A DNA stretch of 64,000 nucleotides from Flagellimonas pacifica. GTDB taxonomy: Bacteria > Bacteroidota > Bacteroidia > Flavobacteriales > Flavobacteriaceae. Position 1 is the first letter of the stretch, and every line of letters starts with the position of its first letter. Location of the stretch: assembly GCF_900215465.1 (NCBI RefSeq), contig NZ_OBEH01000005.1:1-64000 (forward strand), read 5' to 3'. Position numbers and translations under genes: made by a program. This document shows positions 1 to 9,317 of this stretch, piece after piece. The notes under the pieces were generated by a model, which was not told the origin of the DNA, ran no database searches, and worked only from the letters and a program-made list of their open reading frames with translations.

Positions 1-2126
1 TCCTGCCCATCCGCCAATGTTGTGGTTGTATATGTGGCTGTTGTTGACTGGGCCTGTACACTTGTCCCGTCCACATAGAACTCATACTCATCTCCTCCCG
101 TTGCCGTAAAGGTGACACTGTCTCCCGCACAAATGGTATCGTTCGCATCGCTACTGCCCAGTGCTGCCGTTGGCAGGGCATTTACCGTTACGATCTCACT
201 GATGGTTAGGGTTCGGTCGCAGATCCCGTCACTGATGTTGGTCAGGTTTATGGTAGTGTTGGATGTTACGGCGTTCACGGTCACATCAACTGTTCCACCG
301 GCGCCTATTGTTGCGGTGGTTGTCGTGGCCCCGTTGATATTGTAGCTGACCTCATTGTCTGCATTACCACTTATGGTGAAGACGGCATTCTCTCCCGAGC
401 AGATTGGGGTATTGAAGCTTACCGTTGGTTCATCTATATTTATAGACCCTATAGTGAACACATCTTGGTGTTCAAAGTCCACACCATCAAAATAAACATT
501 GTTTAGGACATCTATGCTTGTTGCATCTATAATTGTAATAGGACCATCTGAAAAATCCCCGTTTCCATCGGTGTCAATCAATAGTTTTAAACAATTTCCA
601 TTATTAAGAATATCAGATCCGGATAGATTAACACGTACACTGACTCCTGTGATTTGGTCAACACCAATAGACCTGATTGCTTGTACCCTCCATTCTCTTT
701 CTAGCCTAGAAGTAATTCCTGTAGGCAATTCTGCCAATATTTCATTTATACTTCCATTATCATTGGCCCAAATCAAATAGTTATGGTCATAGGGTACGCC
801 CGCTGGTTTACTTGTGATTTGTGCATCTATTTCTGGTCTGGTCAAATCTAAATTGTCCTGTACAAAATCTGTATTAGTTGAAATAGTGACAATAGCATCT
901 GAATTGATGCTTTTTGATATTCTTTGATCAATATTGTATCGCAAGCTCGTGGTGCCAAAAACATCTCTATATCTATCTTTGCCTATACCTGCAATATCGA
1001 ATTGATAGATAGGGTCAAAACTCCATATTATTGTCCCGTCTGCGGCTAGATAATTATATGTTCCATTCCCACCAATACTCCCCAATTGAGCACCATTGCT
1101 TAAGGTAATTCCGTATTTAATTGCCAAATAAGATTCTACTCTTTGCCTTTCATTATTGTTCATGGCAAAATCTGCTAGCAAGACTTCTGCTATATCACCA
1201 GTAAGGTTTCTATTAGAATCATTACTATTAAAATGTTTGCCTAATCTATTGAAGAAGAATAAGTCATTACCAGCTAAGATGTGATTTCGAATGGTAGATA
1301 TTTCTGCTATTCCATTAACAAAGGTGGACAGGGTTTCCGAACCTAGCGCGCTTGCTCTGGAAAAAGCTCCAATAGTAGGTTCTCCATTTAGGTCAATACT
1401 TCCTTCTTCATAAAAACCACCACCATCGTTATGCCAAGTTCTACCTACTGAAAAATGATTGTCATTGGCAATACCAAGGGATAGGTTAGTTGTCCAATTA
1501 CTTATATTAAATGATCGATGGTGCACATCTACATCTCCACCAAACAGAAGTCTTTGGGTTTCTGCTGAGTTACCTGCTCCCAAAGCTTTGAAAACTACAA
1601 ATACAGTTACTTCTCCACGAGAGTTGGACCTAAAATGTAGAGCTTGTCCATCTCCACTTCCGTCAAATTCTATAACTGGATTAAAATTAATATTGCTTGT
1701 TGGGTTTCTTCTAAATGTAGGAGTTCCAGGAATAGAGCCTCCAGGTGTTAAAAAAGTTGCAAAACCTCCACTATTTGGAAATGGATAATCGAATCCTGGA
1801 GGAACGCCAAAAGGATTTTGTGAATAATCTGCAGGTGCAGGATTAGGGATTGCATTTTGCTCAGAGAAATATACCACATCAAACCAAGTGTTTACTATAG
1901 TGCCATCTGCCGGGGGAAGTGGGTTTGGGCTATATAGAGGAATTCCATTGGTTGCCAAATTAATTCCTTTTCCTGCTCTAAACCATGTATCGATTTGTTG
2001 TCCGAAAGCTTGAGCACCCATTAGAAAAACAAATAATGGGAGAACGGCAATTTTAACCCAAGCACTGGTTTGGGATATTGATTTGGGAAATGGGTTAAAT
2101 ACGAGTAGGAGTAAAAATCGTACCAT
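1..2126 (-). CDS. Large secreted DUF8202/Ig-like repeat protein, C-terminus outside window
   Basis: The minus-strand frame is open from an ATG at 2126 to the window edge, so only the N-terminal ~708 residues are seen. The protein starts with a hydrophobic leader ending near AQAFGQQ. A LamG-like region follows (VTVFVVFKAL), then the DUF8202 hallmark SYLAIKYGITL, then at least two Ig/PKD-like repeats (PICSGENAVFTISG and DTICAGDSVTFTATGG), each ending in Thr-rich strands. Proteins of this build in Flavobacteriia are usually very long, exported by the type IX system and act as adhesins or gliding-associated surface proteins. The C-terminal sorting domain that would prove this lies outside the window. 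Function is inferred from architecture only. Confidence 0.8.
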   Translation of the reverse strand, partial: MVRFLLLLVFNPFPKSISQTSAWVKIAVLPLFVFLMGAQAFGQQIDTWFRAGKGINLATNGIPLYSPNPLPPADGTIVNTWFDVVYFSEQNAIPNPAPADYSQNPFGVPPGFDYPFPNSGGFATFLTPGGSIPGTPTFRRNPTSNINFNPVIEFDGSGDGQALHFRSNSRGEVTVFVVFKALGAGNSAETQRLLFGGDVDVHHRSFNISNWTTNLSLGIANDNHFSVGRTWHNDGGGFYEEGSIDLNGEPTIGAFSRASALGSETLSTFVNGIAEISTIRNHILAGNDLFFFNRLGKHFNSNDSNRNLTGDIAEVLLADFAMNNNERQRVESYLAIKYGITLSNGAQLGSIGGNGTYNYLAADGTIIWSFDPIYQFDIAGIGKDRYRDVFGTTSLRYNIDQRISKSINSDAIVTISTNTDFVQDNLDLTRPEIDAQITSKPAGVPYDHNYLIWANDNGSINEILAELPTGITSRLEREWRVQAIRSIGVDQITGVSVRVNLSGSDILNNGNCLKLLIDTDGNGDFSDGPITIIDATSIDVLNNVYFDGVDFEHQDVFTIGSINIDEPTVSFNTPICSGENAVFTISGNADNEVSYNINGATTTTATIGAGGTVDVTVNAVTSNTTINLTNISDGICDRTLTISEIVTVNALPTAALGSSDANDTICAGDSVTFTATGGDEYEFYVDGTSVQAQSTTATYTTTTLADGQ

Positions 2127-2434
2127 AGGCAGTAGGTTTAATTCGCACTTTCTATTGAAAGATTATAGATTTAGGTATTATAAAATAACAAAAGTGTGTT
2201 GGGAAATATGACTGGTAATTAACGGATGGGTATTTTCAATTGATGAATAACCTAAACAAATGAATAGGAGGTGTTTGTAAGATTTTTTTAATGTAGATAG
2301 TATAATTATTGTATTAAAAGAATAGCCGCCAAGAAAATTCTTGACGGCTTAACTATCCCAATTGGTTTAGAATACACATATTACACCAAACTTTGTATTC
2401 TTGAACTGTCAAGGGCAAAGACAGTGGATAGTAT
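2127..2434. other. Intergenic region between two minus-strand genes
   Basis: No coding potential is seen. The stretch holds the terminator of the OmpA-family gene (2324-2349) and presumably the promoter of the surface-protein gene. I could not find an exact TAnnTTTG box on the minus strand. Confidence 0.5.
2315..2349 (-). terminator. Rho-independent terminator downstream of the OmpA-family gene
   Basis: A 12-bp stem (AGCCGTCAAGAA against TTCTTGGCGGCT, one G-U pair on the minus strand) is followed by a U-rich stretch reading AUUCUUUU. It lies about 85 nt beyond the stop of the OmpA-family gene. The wobble pair is stable only in the minus-strand transcript, which fixes the orientation. Confidence 0.6.
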
Positions 2435-4570
2435 TTATTTTATGAGGTTTATTTCAACCCTTCTGTTTTGTTTTCTTCCACTTCTTGTGTTGTTTGATGC
2501 AATTGGTTTATCCTCACCGTATCCTACAGAGGTTAATCTATTTTGGGCAATACCTTCATTAACCAGGAATTCCCTGACAGCATTTGCTCTTCTTTCAGAT
2601 AGGTTTTGATTGGTGGCATTGCTTCCAACACTATCAGTATGCCCTTCAACCATAAATTTGGCGTTTGGATATTCATTCAGAATTTGAATTATGTCTACCA
2701 TTACGGATAAAGATTCTGGTTTAATGGTTGATTTTCCAGTATCGAACAAAATTGTCTTAGCGTAGTTGTTAAGCTGTTTCTGAACTTCTTCTGTTACCAC
2801 TGGGCAACCATTATTCTCAACTGGTCCGGCTATTTTAGGGCAAGCGTCATCTATATCAACCAAAGTGTCTCCATCTGTATCAGGACAGCCTTTGTTTTCT
2901 TTTGGTCCTGCAATTTTAGGACACCTATCATCCTTATCCAAAATACCATCATTGTCAGTATCTGGGCAACCTTTATTTTCAGGTTTACCAATTTCTTCTG
3001 GACATTGGTCGTCTTTGTCAAGTACTCCGTCTCCATCAGAATCCTTCCACGGACATCCATTATTTTCCTTGGGACCAGCTTCATTGGGGCATTGGTCATC
3101 TTTGTCATATATGCCATCTTGATCTGTATCATCCCACGGGCAACCACTGTTTTCTACTGGGCCAGGTGTATCTGGGCATCCGTCTTCCTTGTCAGTGATT
3201 CCATCTTGATCTTTGTCCCTTAATTTATTTTGATAAACAGGTATTTTTAAGCCTGCATATAAGTCTAGGGATTTAGAGGTTTGTCCCAAAAGGTTTGTCA
3301 TTACGCTTCCAGAGCCAATATAGATTGGACCAGCTCTAAAACCAAGTCCCCATTGTAAGCCTATGTCTTGAACCAAACTCATAGGGGAATTTATGCTAAA
3401 CCAAGTTCTTTCATATCTTGGAGAAATTGATAAGGAATTTCTAACACTGTTTGTGTTTAGGTTGTTCCTGTGTACGAGAGAAAAGTCGGTGTTTAGGTTG
3501 ACGTAAAATTTGGAATTGATGTTCCAATCCATATTGGTGTGCAAAGCAGTGGGCAGTGCCGAGTTTGCGGATTTTGTCAAAGGACTTGTTAATTCAAAAT
3601 TATCATTTAGGGCATCTTTAAGGTCATCACCTTCAAAATTGTCAATACTTTGGGTAGTATTTAGATTATAGCTTCCTTGCTCTCCATCATTATTTTTTAT
3701 TTTCCCTATATCGGTTATAGAAACTCCAAATTTTAGTTTGTATTTGTTAACTCCCTTATTTATAATGGTTTTTCCATCTTTATCCAGGGTTTTGTATTCT
3801 TCATGGTTTGGCCTCCACTCATATATTAGCCCAATATCTGTACCAATGCCGAAAGCACCATCAAAACTGAAGTCAGCTCTATCGCCAGAAACATCCTGTC
3901 CATGGACTAGCGTACCGGTGGTTGTGGCCAATCTACTATCTGCTTCGTAGTTTACTGTTACATCACTTCCTTTTATATAGGCATTATGGAACCCCACTAG
4001 AAGCTTGGCGGTTATACCTCCCTTTAAAAAGTGCTGTTCTTGGTCCAATAGGGTTCTTGCGTAGGTCGCGCCAAGTTCTGACCATAAGTTTAGAGCCCCG
4101 GAAACATTACTTTCATCTATAAAAAAATCTTCATCTTCATTATATCCACCTTCTCTTTCAAGAGTATTCCCGTTTACATCATTGATGTTAAAAAACATTC
4201 TGGCCCTAGTGAATATTGCAATAGAACTTTTGTCATTAAGCCCAAACATTACGGAAGGGCCTAGTACATCTATGTTTGATGATAAGAAATTACTGTCTGA
4301 AGGTTCTTTTTTTGCATTGTCGAATGTTTCATCAAAATCCTTGAAAGCATCGGAAAGGTTAATTCCTATGTAGTCATTTCCAAAGAAAAGACTTGTTCCG
4401 ATCAAATTTATATCCAACTTTAATCTTGAATCGGCAATACTGGCAGGATTGCTCAGTACACCATGTACACCGCTATAGTTATCTGCTAAATATCCAGTGT
4501 AGGATTGAGACCTCGTAATTGTTATGGAAAGTAGTAAACCAGTTACGAGCATTAATCTTTTTAAAAACAT
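2435..4570 (-). CDS. DUF5723/OmpA family outer-membrane protein with TSP3 repeats
   Basis: 711 aa with a signal peptide (residues ~1-22). The N-terminal ~420 residues match the DUF5723 beta-barrel type ([20 protein letters not shown]). About six thrombospondin type-3 calcium-binding repeats follow (DxDxDGxxDxxDxCP, roughly 455-590). The C-terminus is an OmpA domain that binds peptidoglycan ([36 protein letters not shown]). In this family the barrel sits in the outer membrane and the OmpA domain anchors it to the wall through a stiff Ca-dependent linker. The gene stands alone, with a terminator downstream. A possible small RNA is encoded upstream on the same strand. Confidence 0.9.
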   Translation of the reverse strand: MFLKRLMLVTGLLLSITITRSQSYTGYLADNYSGVHGVLSNPASIADSRLKLDINLIGTSLFFGNDYIGINLSDAFKDFDETFDNAKKEPSDSNFLSSNIDVLGPSVMFGLNDKSSIAIFTRARMFFNINDVNGNTLEREGGYNEDEDFFIDESNVSGALNLWSELGATYARTLLDQEQHFLKGGITAKLLVGFHNAYIKGSDVTVNYEADSRLATTTGTLVHGQDVSGDRADFSFDGAFGIGTDIGLIYEWRPNHEEYKTLDKDGKTIINKGVNKYKLKFGVSITDIGKIKNNDGEQGSYNLNTTQSIDNFEGDDLKDALNDNFELTSPLTKSANSALPTALHTNMDWNINSKFYVNLNTDFSLVHRNNLNTNSVRNSLSISPRYERTWFSINSPMSLVQDIGLQWGLGFRAGPIYIGSGSVMTNLLGQTSKSLDLYAGLKIPVYQNKLRDKDQDGITDKEDGCPDTPGPVENSGCPWDDTDQDGIYDKDDQCPNEAGPKENNGCPWKDSDGDGVLDKDDQCPEEIGKPENKGCPDTDNDGILDKDDRCPKIAGPKENKGCPDTDGDTLVDIDDACPKIAGPVENNGCPVVTEEVQKQLNNYAKTILFDTGKSTIKPESLSVMVDIIQILNEYPNAKFMVEGHTDSVGSNATNQNLSERRANAVREFLVNEGIAQNRLTSVGYGEDKPIASNNTRSGRKQNRRVEINLIK

Positions 4571-4848
4571 TTATTTAATCTTTTGAAGGGTTATTATTTC
4601 TATGGTTTCAGCACCAAAGAGACTTCAAATAAAATTCTTAGAACCCCATAAATGAGTCAATGACATGTTTCAGTTGATGAATCGATAACATGGATTTATA
4701 CTTCGCCAAAATGAGATTTTGATATTTGTAGGATTTAACAATGGAAATGAAATCAAAGGCTTAAAAGTGAAGCGGATGTAAAAAATTAGAATAACCCTAT
4801 AGTGATGTAAAAAAGAAGGTTATTTATGTTTTAAGATTTAGTGGTAAC

Positions 4849-4947
4849 AAAAAAAGCCTTCCATATGGAAAGCCTTTCATTGGTGAACATCATTTTTGAT
4901 GTTTCAACCTGATTCCAATCGGATAGATTGAAATCCAACACAACGAA
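4849..4947 (-). ncRNA. Candidate small RNA or structured leader, three hairpins plus terminator
   Basis: On the minus strand a TATCTTTG -7 box (4949-4956) is followed by three consecutive hairpins. They are GATTTCAATC/GATTGGAATC (4911-4935), AACATCA/TGATGTT with a 4-nt loop (4886-4903), and a GC-containing stem with ATAT loop (4852-4877) that runs directly into seven U. The last two elements form a standard intrinsic terminator. The predicted transcript is about 95 nt. It could be an independent sRNA or an attenuated 5' leader of the OmpA-family gene 280 nt further on. It matches no RNA family that I recognise. Confidence 0.45.
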
Positions 4948-4948
4948 A

Positions 4949-4956
4949 CAAAGATA
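4949..4956 (-). promoter_or_regulatory. -7 box for the candidate small RNA
   Basis: TATCTTTG on the minus strand matches the Bacteroidota -7 consensus TAnnTTTG exactly. No clear TTG -33 element is seen at the right distance. Confidence 0.4.
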
Positions 4957-5007
4957 TAAAGGATTTTCCGATAAAAACTAGATTCTCATCATTGTATTTC
5001 TTTTAAT

Positions 5008-5037
5008 GGATATTTTCCATATTTAAGGAAATATTCC
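5008..5037. promoter_or_regulatory. Inverted repeat upstream of the dinB-dnaE translesion operon, candidate operator
   Basis: GGATATTTTCC (5008-5018) and GGAAATATTCC (5027-5037) are inverted copies matching at 9 of 11 positions around an 8-nt centre. They end 29 bp before the dinB start and just before a TAGCTTTC box (5044-5051) that resembles the -7 element. A palindrome here is what a damage-responsive repressor site would look like. No repressor is encoded nearby. Confidence 0.4.
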
Positions 5038-5066
5038 ATAAATTAGCTTTCTCTCTCAACTAAACA

Positions 5067-6281
5067 ATGGAAAAGACCATTCTACACCTAGATTTGGACA
5101 CTTTTTATGTGTCCGTGGAGCGCATTATCAATACTGAGCTTAAGTACAAGCCCTTATTGGTAGGGGGAACCAGTGACCGTGGCGTAGTGGCTGCATGTAG
5201 TTATGAGACCCGCGGATTTGGGGTCCACTCGGGAATGCCTATGAAAATGGCGAAAGAGCTTTGTCCTGAAGCGGTTGTTATTCGAGGTAATGCTGGTACG
5301 TATAGCAAATATTCGGATGTGGTCACAGATATCATCAAAGAACATGTGCCCCTTTTTGAAAAATCGAGCATTGACGAATTTTACGCAGACCTTTCAGGGA
5401 TGGATCGGTTTTTCGGATCCTATAAATACGCTTCGGAGATGCGTCAAAAAATCATAAAAGAAACGGGACTTCCTATTTCCTTTGGATTGTCGGTAAATAA
5501 AGTCGTTTCCAAAGTGGCCACCAATGAGGCAAAACCCAACAATCAGCTAAAAATAGATTTTGGGCATGAAAAACCTTTTTTGGCTCCACTATCTATCAAA
5601 AAAATTCCTATGGTGGGTGACAAAACCTATCAAACCCTTCGGAATTTGGGTATACGAAAAGTGCGGATGGTACAGGAAATGCCCATGGATATTATGCAGC
5701 GGGTATTGGGTGCCAATGGAAGGGTAATTTGGAAACGGGCCAACGGCATGGACAATACTCCTGTGATTCCTTTTTGTGACCGAAAATCGATTTCCACCGA
5801 GCGCACCTTTGATCGAGACACTATTGATGTAATCAAACTAAAAGGAATTTTACTGGCCATGACCGAAAACTTGGCCTATCAACTACGCAGAGGAGATAAA
5901 TTAACCGCTTGCATTGCTGTAAAAATCCGGTATTCAGATTTCAATACGTATTCCAAGCAATTACGCATTCCCTATACCAGTGCGGACCACATACTTATTC
6001 CAAAAATATTAGAGCTTTTCAAGATTTTGTACAACAAGCGCATGTTGGTTCGATTGATAGGAATTCGATTCAGTCATTTGGTCTCCGGAAACTATCAAAT
6101 CAACCTTTTTGAAGATACCGAAGAGGCCCTAAATCTGTACCAAGCCATGGATTATGTACGAAACAGGTTTGGTAGCCGGAGTGTGATACGAGCCTCTGCC
6201 ATGGACGCCAAGACCATTGGCAGTATGCACAATCCCTTTAATGGAGAACCTCCTGTGGTTTTGGCACACAGAAAACAGTAG
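5067..6281 (+). CDS. dinB: Y-family DNA polymerase IV
   Basis: 404 aa, normal length for the family. It copies past damaged template bases with low fidelity. The catalytic acidic residues are present: D9 in HLDLDTFYVS, and D103/E104 in SSIDEFYADL. This separates it from ImuB, which has lost them. A helix-hairpin-helix region (KIPMVGDKTYQTLRNLGIRKV) and a little-finger domain follow. The stop is 3 nt before the next start (a shortened DnaE), so the two are very likely co-transcribed as a translesion module. No beta-clamp peptide was assigned with certainty. Confidence 0.92.
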   Translation: MEKTILHLDLDTFYVSVERIINTELKYKPLLVGGTSDRGVVAACSYETRGFGVHSGMPMKMAKELCPEAVVIRGNAGTYSKYSDVVTDIIKEHVPLFEKSSIDEFYADLSGMDRFFGSYKYASEMRQKIIKETGLPISFGLSVNKVVSKVATNEAKPNNQLKIDFGHEKPFLAPLSIKKIPMVGDKTYQTLRNLGIRKVRMVQEMPMDIMQRVLGANGRVIWKRANGMDNTPVIPFCDRKSISTERTFDRDTIDVIKLKGILLAMTENLAYQLRRGDKLTACIAVKIRYSDFNTYSKQLRIPYTSADHILIPKILELFKILYNKRMLVRLIGIRFSHLVSGNYQINLFEDTEEALNLYQAMDYVRNRFGSRSVIRASAMDAKTIGSMHNPFNGEPPVVLAHRKQ

Positions 6282-6284
6282 TCC

Positions 6285-9200
6285 ATGTATCTAAACTGCC
6301 ACACATATTACAGTCTACGCTTCGGAGCATTTTCCGAATTGGAGCTATTGGAACTTGCCCAGCAAAACCAAGTGACCCAACTGGTGCTCACCGATATTAA
6401 TAATACTTCTGCTTGTCTCAATTTTGTACGGAAAGCTCCAGAGTATGGTGTTCGACCTATTTTGGGCATCGATTTTAGAAATGGAGTGGAGCCTTGTTTT
6501 TTGGGAATTGCGAAGAACAACGAAGGTTATTTGGAACTCAATAACTTTCTGTCCCATCATCTTCATGAAGATTTGGAAATCCCCAAACGAGCGCCGGTTT
6601 TCAAAAATGCATTTGTAGTCTATCCTTTTGAACAGGTTTTGTTGAATGACCTACAGGATTTCTCAGATCATGAATTTGTTGGAGTCTCCATACAAGATTT
6701 AAGGCGATTGCCTTTTTCCCGATTGGTGAAACTCAAGGATAAATTAGTGGTTCAACAACCGGTCACTTTTCGCAACAAAAATGATTTTAATGCCCATCGA
6801 TTACTGCGTGCCATTGACAATAATGTTTTGTTGAGCAAACTTCCGAAGGAAGAAGAAGCCAACGAAAATGAAAAAATGTTCCCTATCGAAAATCTGGCAA
6901 TGGCCTTTTCAGAATTTAGTTTCATTTTGGAGAACACTGAAAAGCTGCTCAATCGCTGTAGCATTCATTTTGATTTTTCAAAAGGTCGAAAACCTCAAAA
7001 CCTCAATAGTTATTTCGGAAGTGTGGAAGAAGATGAGAAACTCATTGAAAAGTTATGCTATGAAGGCCTTCCGTATCGATACAAAGATATTACCGATTCC
7101 ATCCAAAATCGATTGGACAAGGAATTGCATCTCATCAAAAAAATGGGATTTGTTTCTTATTTTCTCATCAATTGGGATATTGTTTCCGAAGCGCAACGGA
7201 GAGGGTTTTATTATGTGGGACGCGGTAGTGGCGCCAACAGTATTGTGGCCTATTTGCTCCGTATCACCGATGTGGACCCCATGGAACTAGATCTCTATTT
7301 TGAGCGTTTCATCAACCTTTACCGTACCAATCCACCCGATTTTGACATCGATTTTTCTTCACGGGACAGGCCTGCTATGACCCAATACATTTTTGAACGC
7401 TTTGAAAACGTGGCTCTTTTGGGCACCTATGTCACTTTTAAAGAACGGGGTGTAATCTGTGAATTGGGGAAAGTTTTTGGGCTTCCGGCACAGGAAATTG
7501 ACTTTTTGACTACGGGAAGATATAATCCATCGCAATTGGATAGTATGTCCAAACTTGTTCTCAAATACGGAAGACTTTTAAAGGACAAACCCAATTACTT
7601 AAGTATCCATGCGGGGGGAATATTGATCAGCGAAAAGCCTTTACATTGGTTTTCGGCCACTCACCTCCCACCAAAAGGGTTTCCCACTACCCAATACGAT
7701 ATGGTCATTGCTGAAGATGTAGGTCTTTACAAATTCGACATCTTGGGTCAGCGGGGATTAGGGAAGATCAAAGAAGCTTTGGAGATCGTTGCTTACAATC
7801 AACCAGAAAAGCATCTAGAAATCGACATCCATGACATTAAAGGTTTTAAAGCGGACATTACCATAAACAACCTGATCAAAACCGCTCAGTGCATGGGTTG
7901 TTTTTATGTGGAATCGCCTGCCATGCGGATGCTACTTAAAAAGTTGGAAGTGGATAATTATTTGGGATTAGTAGCCGCTAGTTCTATTATTCGGCCAGGA
8001 GTAGCCAAAAGTGGGATGATGCGAGAGTATATTTTGCGTCATCGCAATCAGGGAAGAGCGGAAGAAAAAGCACATCCGGTGATGTTGGATATTATGCCGG
8101 ACACCTATGGTGTAATGGTCTATCAAGAAGATGTGATTAAAGTAGCGCACCATTTTGCAGGTTTGGATTTGGGCGAGGCCGATGTGCTTCGTAGGGGAAT
8201 GAGTGGAAAGTTCCGTTCTCGGGAAGAGTTTCAAAAAGTGAAGGACAAATTCATCTTAAACTGCAGAAAAAAAGGCTATTCTGACACTCTTATTTTTGAA
8301 ATATGGAACCAAGTGGCCAGCTTTGCAGGTTATGCCTTTGCCAAAGGGCATTCTGCTTCCTATGCCGTGGAAAGCTATCAAAGTCTCTTTTTACGGGCCT
8401 ACTTCCCATTAGAGTATATGGTGGCCGTTCTCAATAACGGAGGAGGGTTTTATCGTTCCGAATTCTACATTCACGATGCCCGAATGATTGGTGCCACTAT
8501 TCATCCTCCCTGTGTCAACAACAGTAATATAGACAATCGAATTTGTGGCACACATATTTATTTAGGATTGATGTACCTACGCGATTTGGAAAATAGAGTT
8601 ATGGAACGCATCATCAAAGAACGAAACCTCAATGGAAGTTTTGCTTCCTTGGAAGATTTTTTGGACCGAACTATCATTTCTGTAGAACAACTCTCTATTC
8701 TTATCCGAATCGATGCCTTCCGGTTTACCGAAATCAACAAACACGAATTACTGTGGAAGGCACATTTAATGCTATCCAAAAATGACCGTCTGGAACATCC
8801 TAAACTCTTCCCGCCACGGCATCAAAAATTCCAGATTCCAAAACTGCGCACTACTAATTTAGAAACTGCTTTTGATCAGTTGGAGCTTTTGGGATTTTGC
8901 CTTTGCAGTCCATTTCAGTTATTGGCTGAGCCGCCGAAAAACTCCAATGGGCAACGAGATTTACATCTTTATTTAAATAAGCATATCGATATTTATGGCT
9001 ATCTAATCACCGTAAAAAACACCAATACCCATAGTGGCAAACGCATGCACTTTGCTACCCTTGTGGATCAACACGGCGAAGTCTTCGACACTGTCCTTTT
9101 TCCTCCTGTGGCCGCCAAATATTATTTTAGAGGAAAAGGCATTTATCGTTTTTATGGAAAAGTGGTAGAGGAATTTGGTTTTTTGAGCATTGAGGTCATA

Positions 9201-9317
9201 AAAATGCAAAAACAAGATTACATTCCCGATCCTCGCTATGCAGATATGAAAACGAGCAAAAAAGTATTCGATGGCAAAATTTCCAATACGTTAGAAGAAC
9301 CTAAAACAAATGTTTAA
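6285..9317 (+). CDS. Second DNA polymerase III alpha subunit (DnaE-type, translesion-associated)
   Basis: 1010 aa, clearly shorter than a replicative DnaE (the main copy at 16406 is 1461 aa). The PHP domain is degenerate at its start (NCHTYYSL where HxHS is usual), which suggests loss of metal-dependent proofreading. The polymerase active site is intact: PDFDIDFSS near residue 350 and YKFDILGQ near 481. A helix-hairpin-helix and an OB fold follow. Pairing with a Y-family polymerase recalls the ImuB-DnaE2 mutasome of other bacteria, but here the partner is a catalytically complete DinB and no ImuA is present. The 3' end overlaps the convergent aldehyde dehydrogenase gene by 17 bp. Confidence 0.85.
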   Translation: MYLNCHTYYSLRFGAFSELELLELAQQNQVTQLVLTDINNTSACLNFVRKAPEYGVRPILGIDFRNGVEPCFLGIAKNNEGYLELNNFLSHHLHEDLEIPKRAPVFKNAFVVYPFEQVLLNDLQDFSDHEFVGVSIQDLRRLPFSRLVKLKDKLVVQQPVTFRNKNDFNAHRLLRAIDNNVLLSKLPKEEEANENEKMFPIENLAMAFSEFSFILENTEKLLNRCSIHFDFSKGRKPQNLNSYFGSVEEDEKLIEKLCYEGLPYRYKDITDSIQNRLDKELHLIKKMGFVSYFLINWDIVSEAQRRGFYYVGRGSGANSIVAYLLRITDVDPMELDLYFERFINLYRTNPPDFDIDFSSRDRPAMTQYIFERFENVALLGTYVTFKERGVICELGKVFGLPAQEIDFLTTGRYNPSQLDSMSKLVLKYGRLLKDKPNYLSIHAGGILISEKPLHWFSATHLPPKGFPTTQYDMVIAEDVGLYKFDILGQRGLGKIKEALEIVAYNQPEKHLEIDIHDIKGFKADITINNLIKTAQCMGCFYVESPAMRMLLKKLEVDNYLGLVAASSIIRPGVAKSGMMREYILRHRNQGRAEEKAHPVMLDIMPDTYGVMVYQEDVIKVAHHFAGLDLGEADVLRRGMSGKFRSREEFQKVKDKFILNCRKKGYSDTLIFEIWNQVASFAGYAFAKGHSASYAVESYQSLFLRAYFPLEYMVAVLNNGGGFYRSEFYIHDARMIGATIHPPCVNNSNIDNRICGTHIYLGLMYLRDLENRVMERIIKERNLNGSFASLEDFLDRTIISVEQLSILIRIDAFRFTEINKHELLWKAHLMLSKNDRLEHPKLFPPRHQKFQIPKLRTTNLETAFDQLELLGFCLCSPFQLLAEPPKNSNGQRDLHLYLNKHIDIYGYLITVKNTNTHSGKRMHFATLVDQHGEVFDTVLFPPVAAKYYFRGKGIYRFYGKVVEEFGFLSIEVIKMQKQDYIPDPRYADMKTSKKVFDGKISNTLEEPKTNV

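Larger units (their letters stand above)
4571..5066. other. 496-bp intergenic region between ompA-family gene and dinB
   Basis: No protein is predicted. The right part holds a candidate small RNA on the minus strand (4849-4947) and an inverted repeat in front of dinB (5008-5037). Nothing recognisable is seen in 4571-4848 apart from the presumed ompA-family promoter. Confidence 0.5.

Noticed and set aside
2851-3223. Overlapping frames in the middle of the OmpA-family gene
   Set aside because: They reflect the repetitive TSP3 coding sequence in other frames, not genes.
5067-6281. ImuB instead of DinB for the Y-family polymerase
   Set aside because: The catalytic Asp/Asp/Glu residues that ImuB has lost are present (D9, D103, E104).
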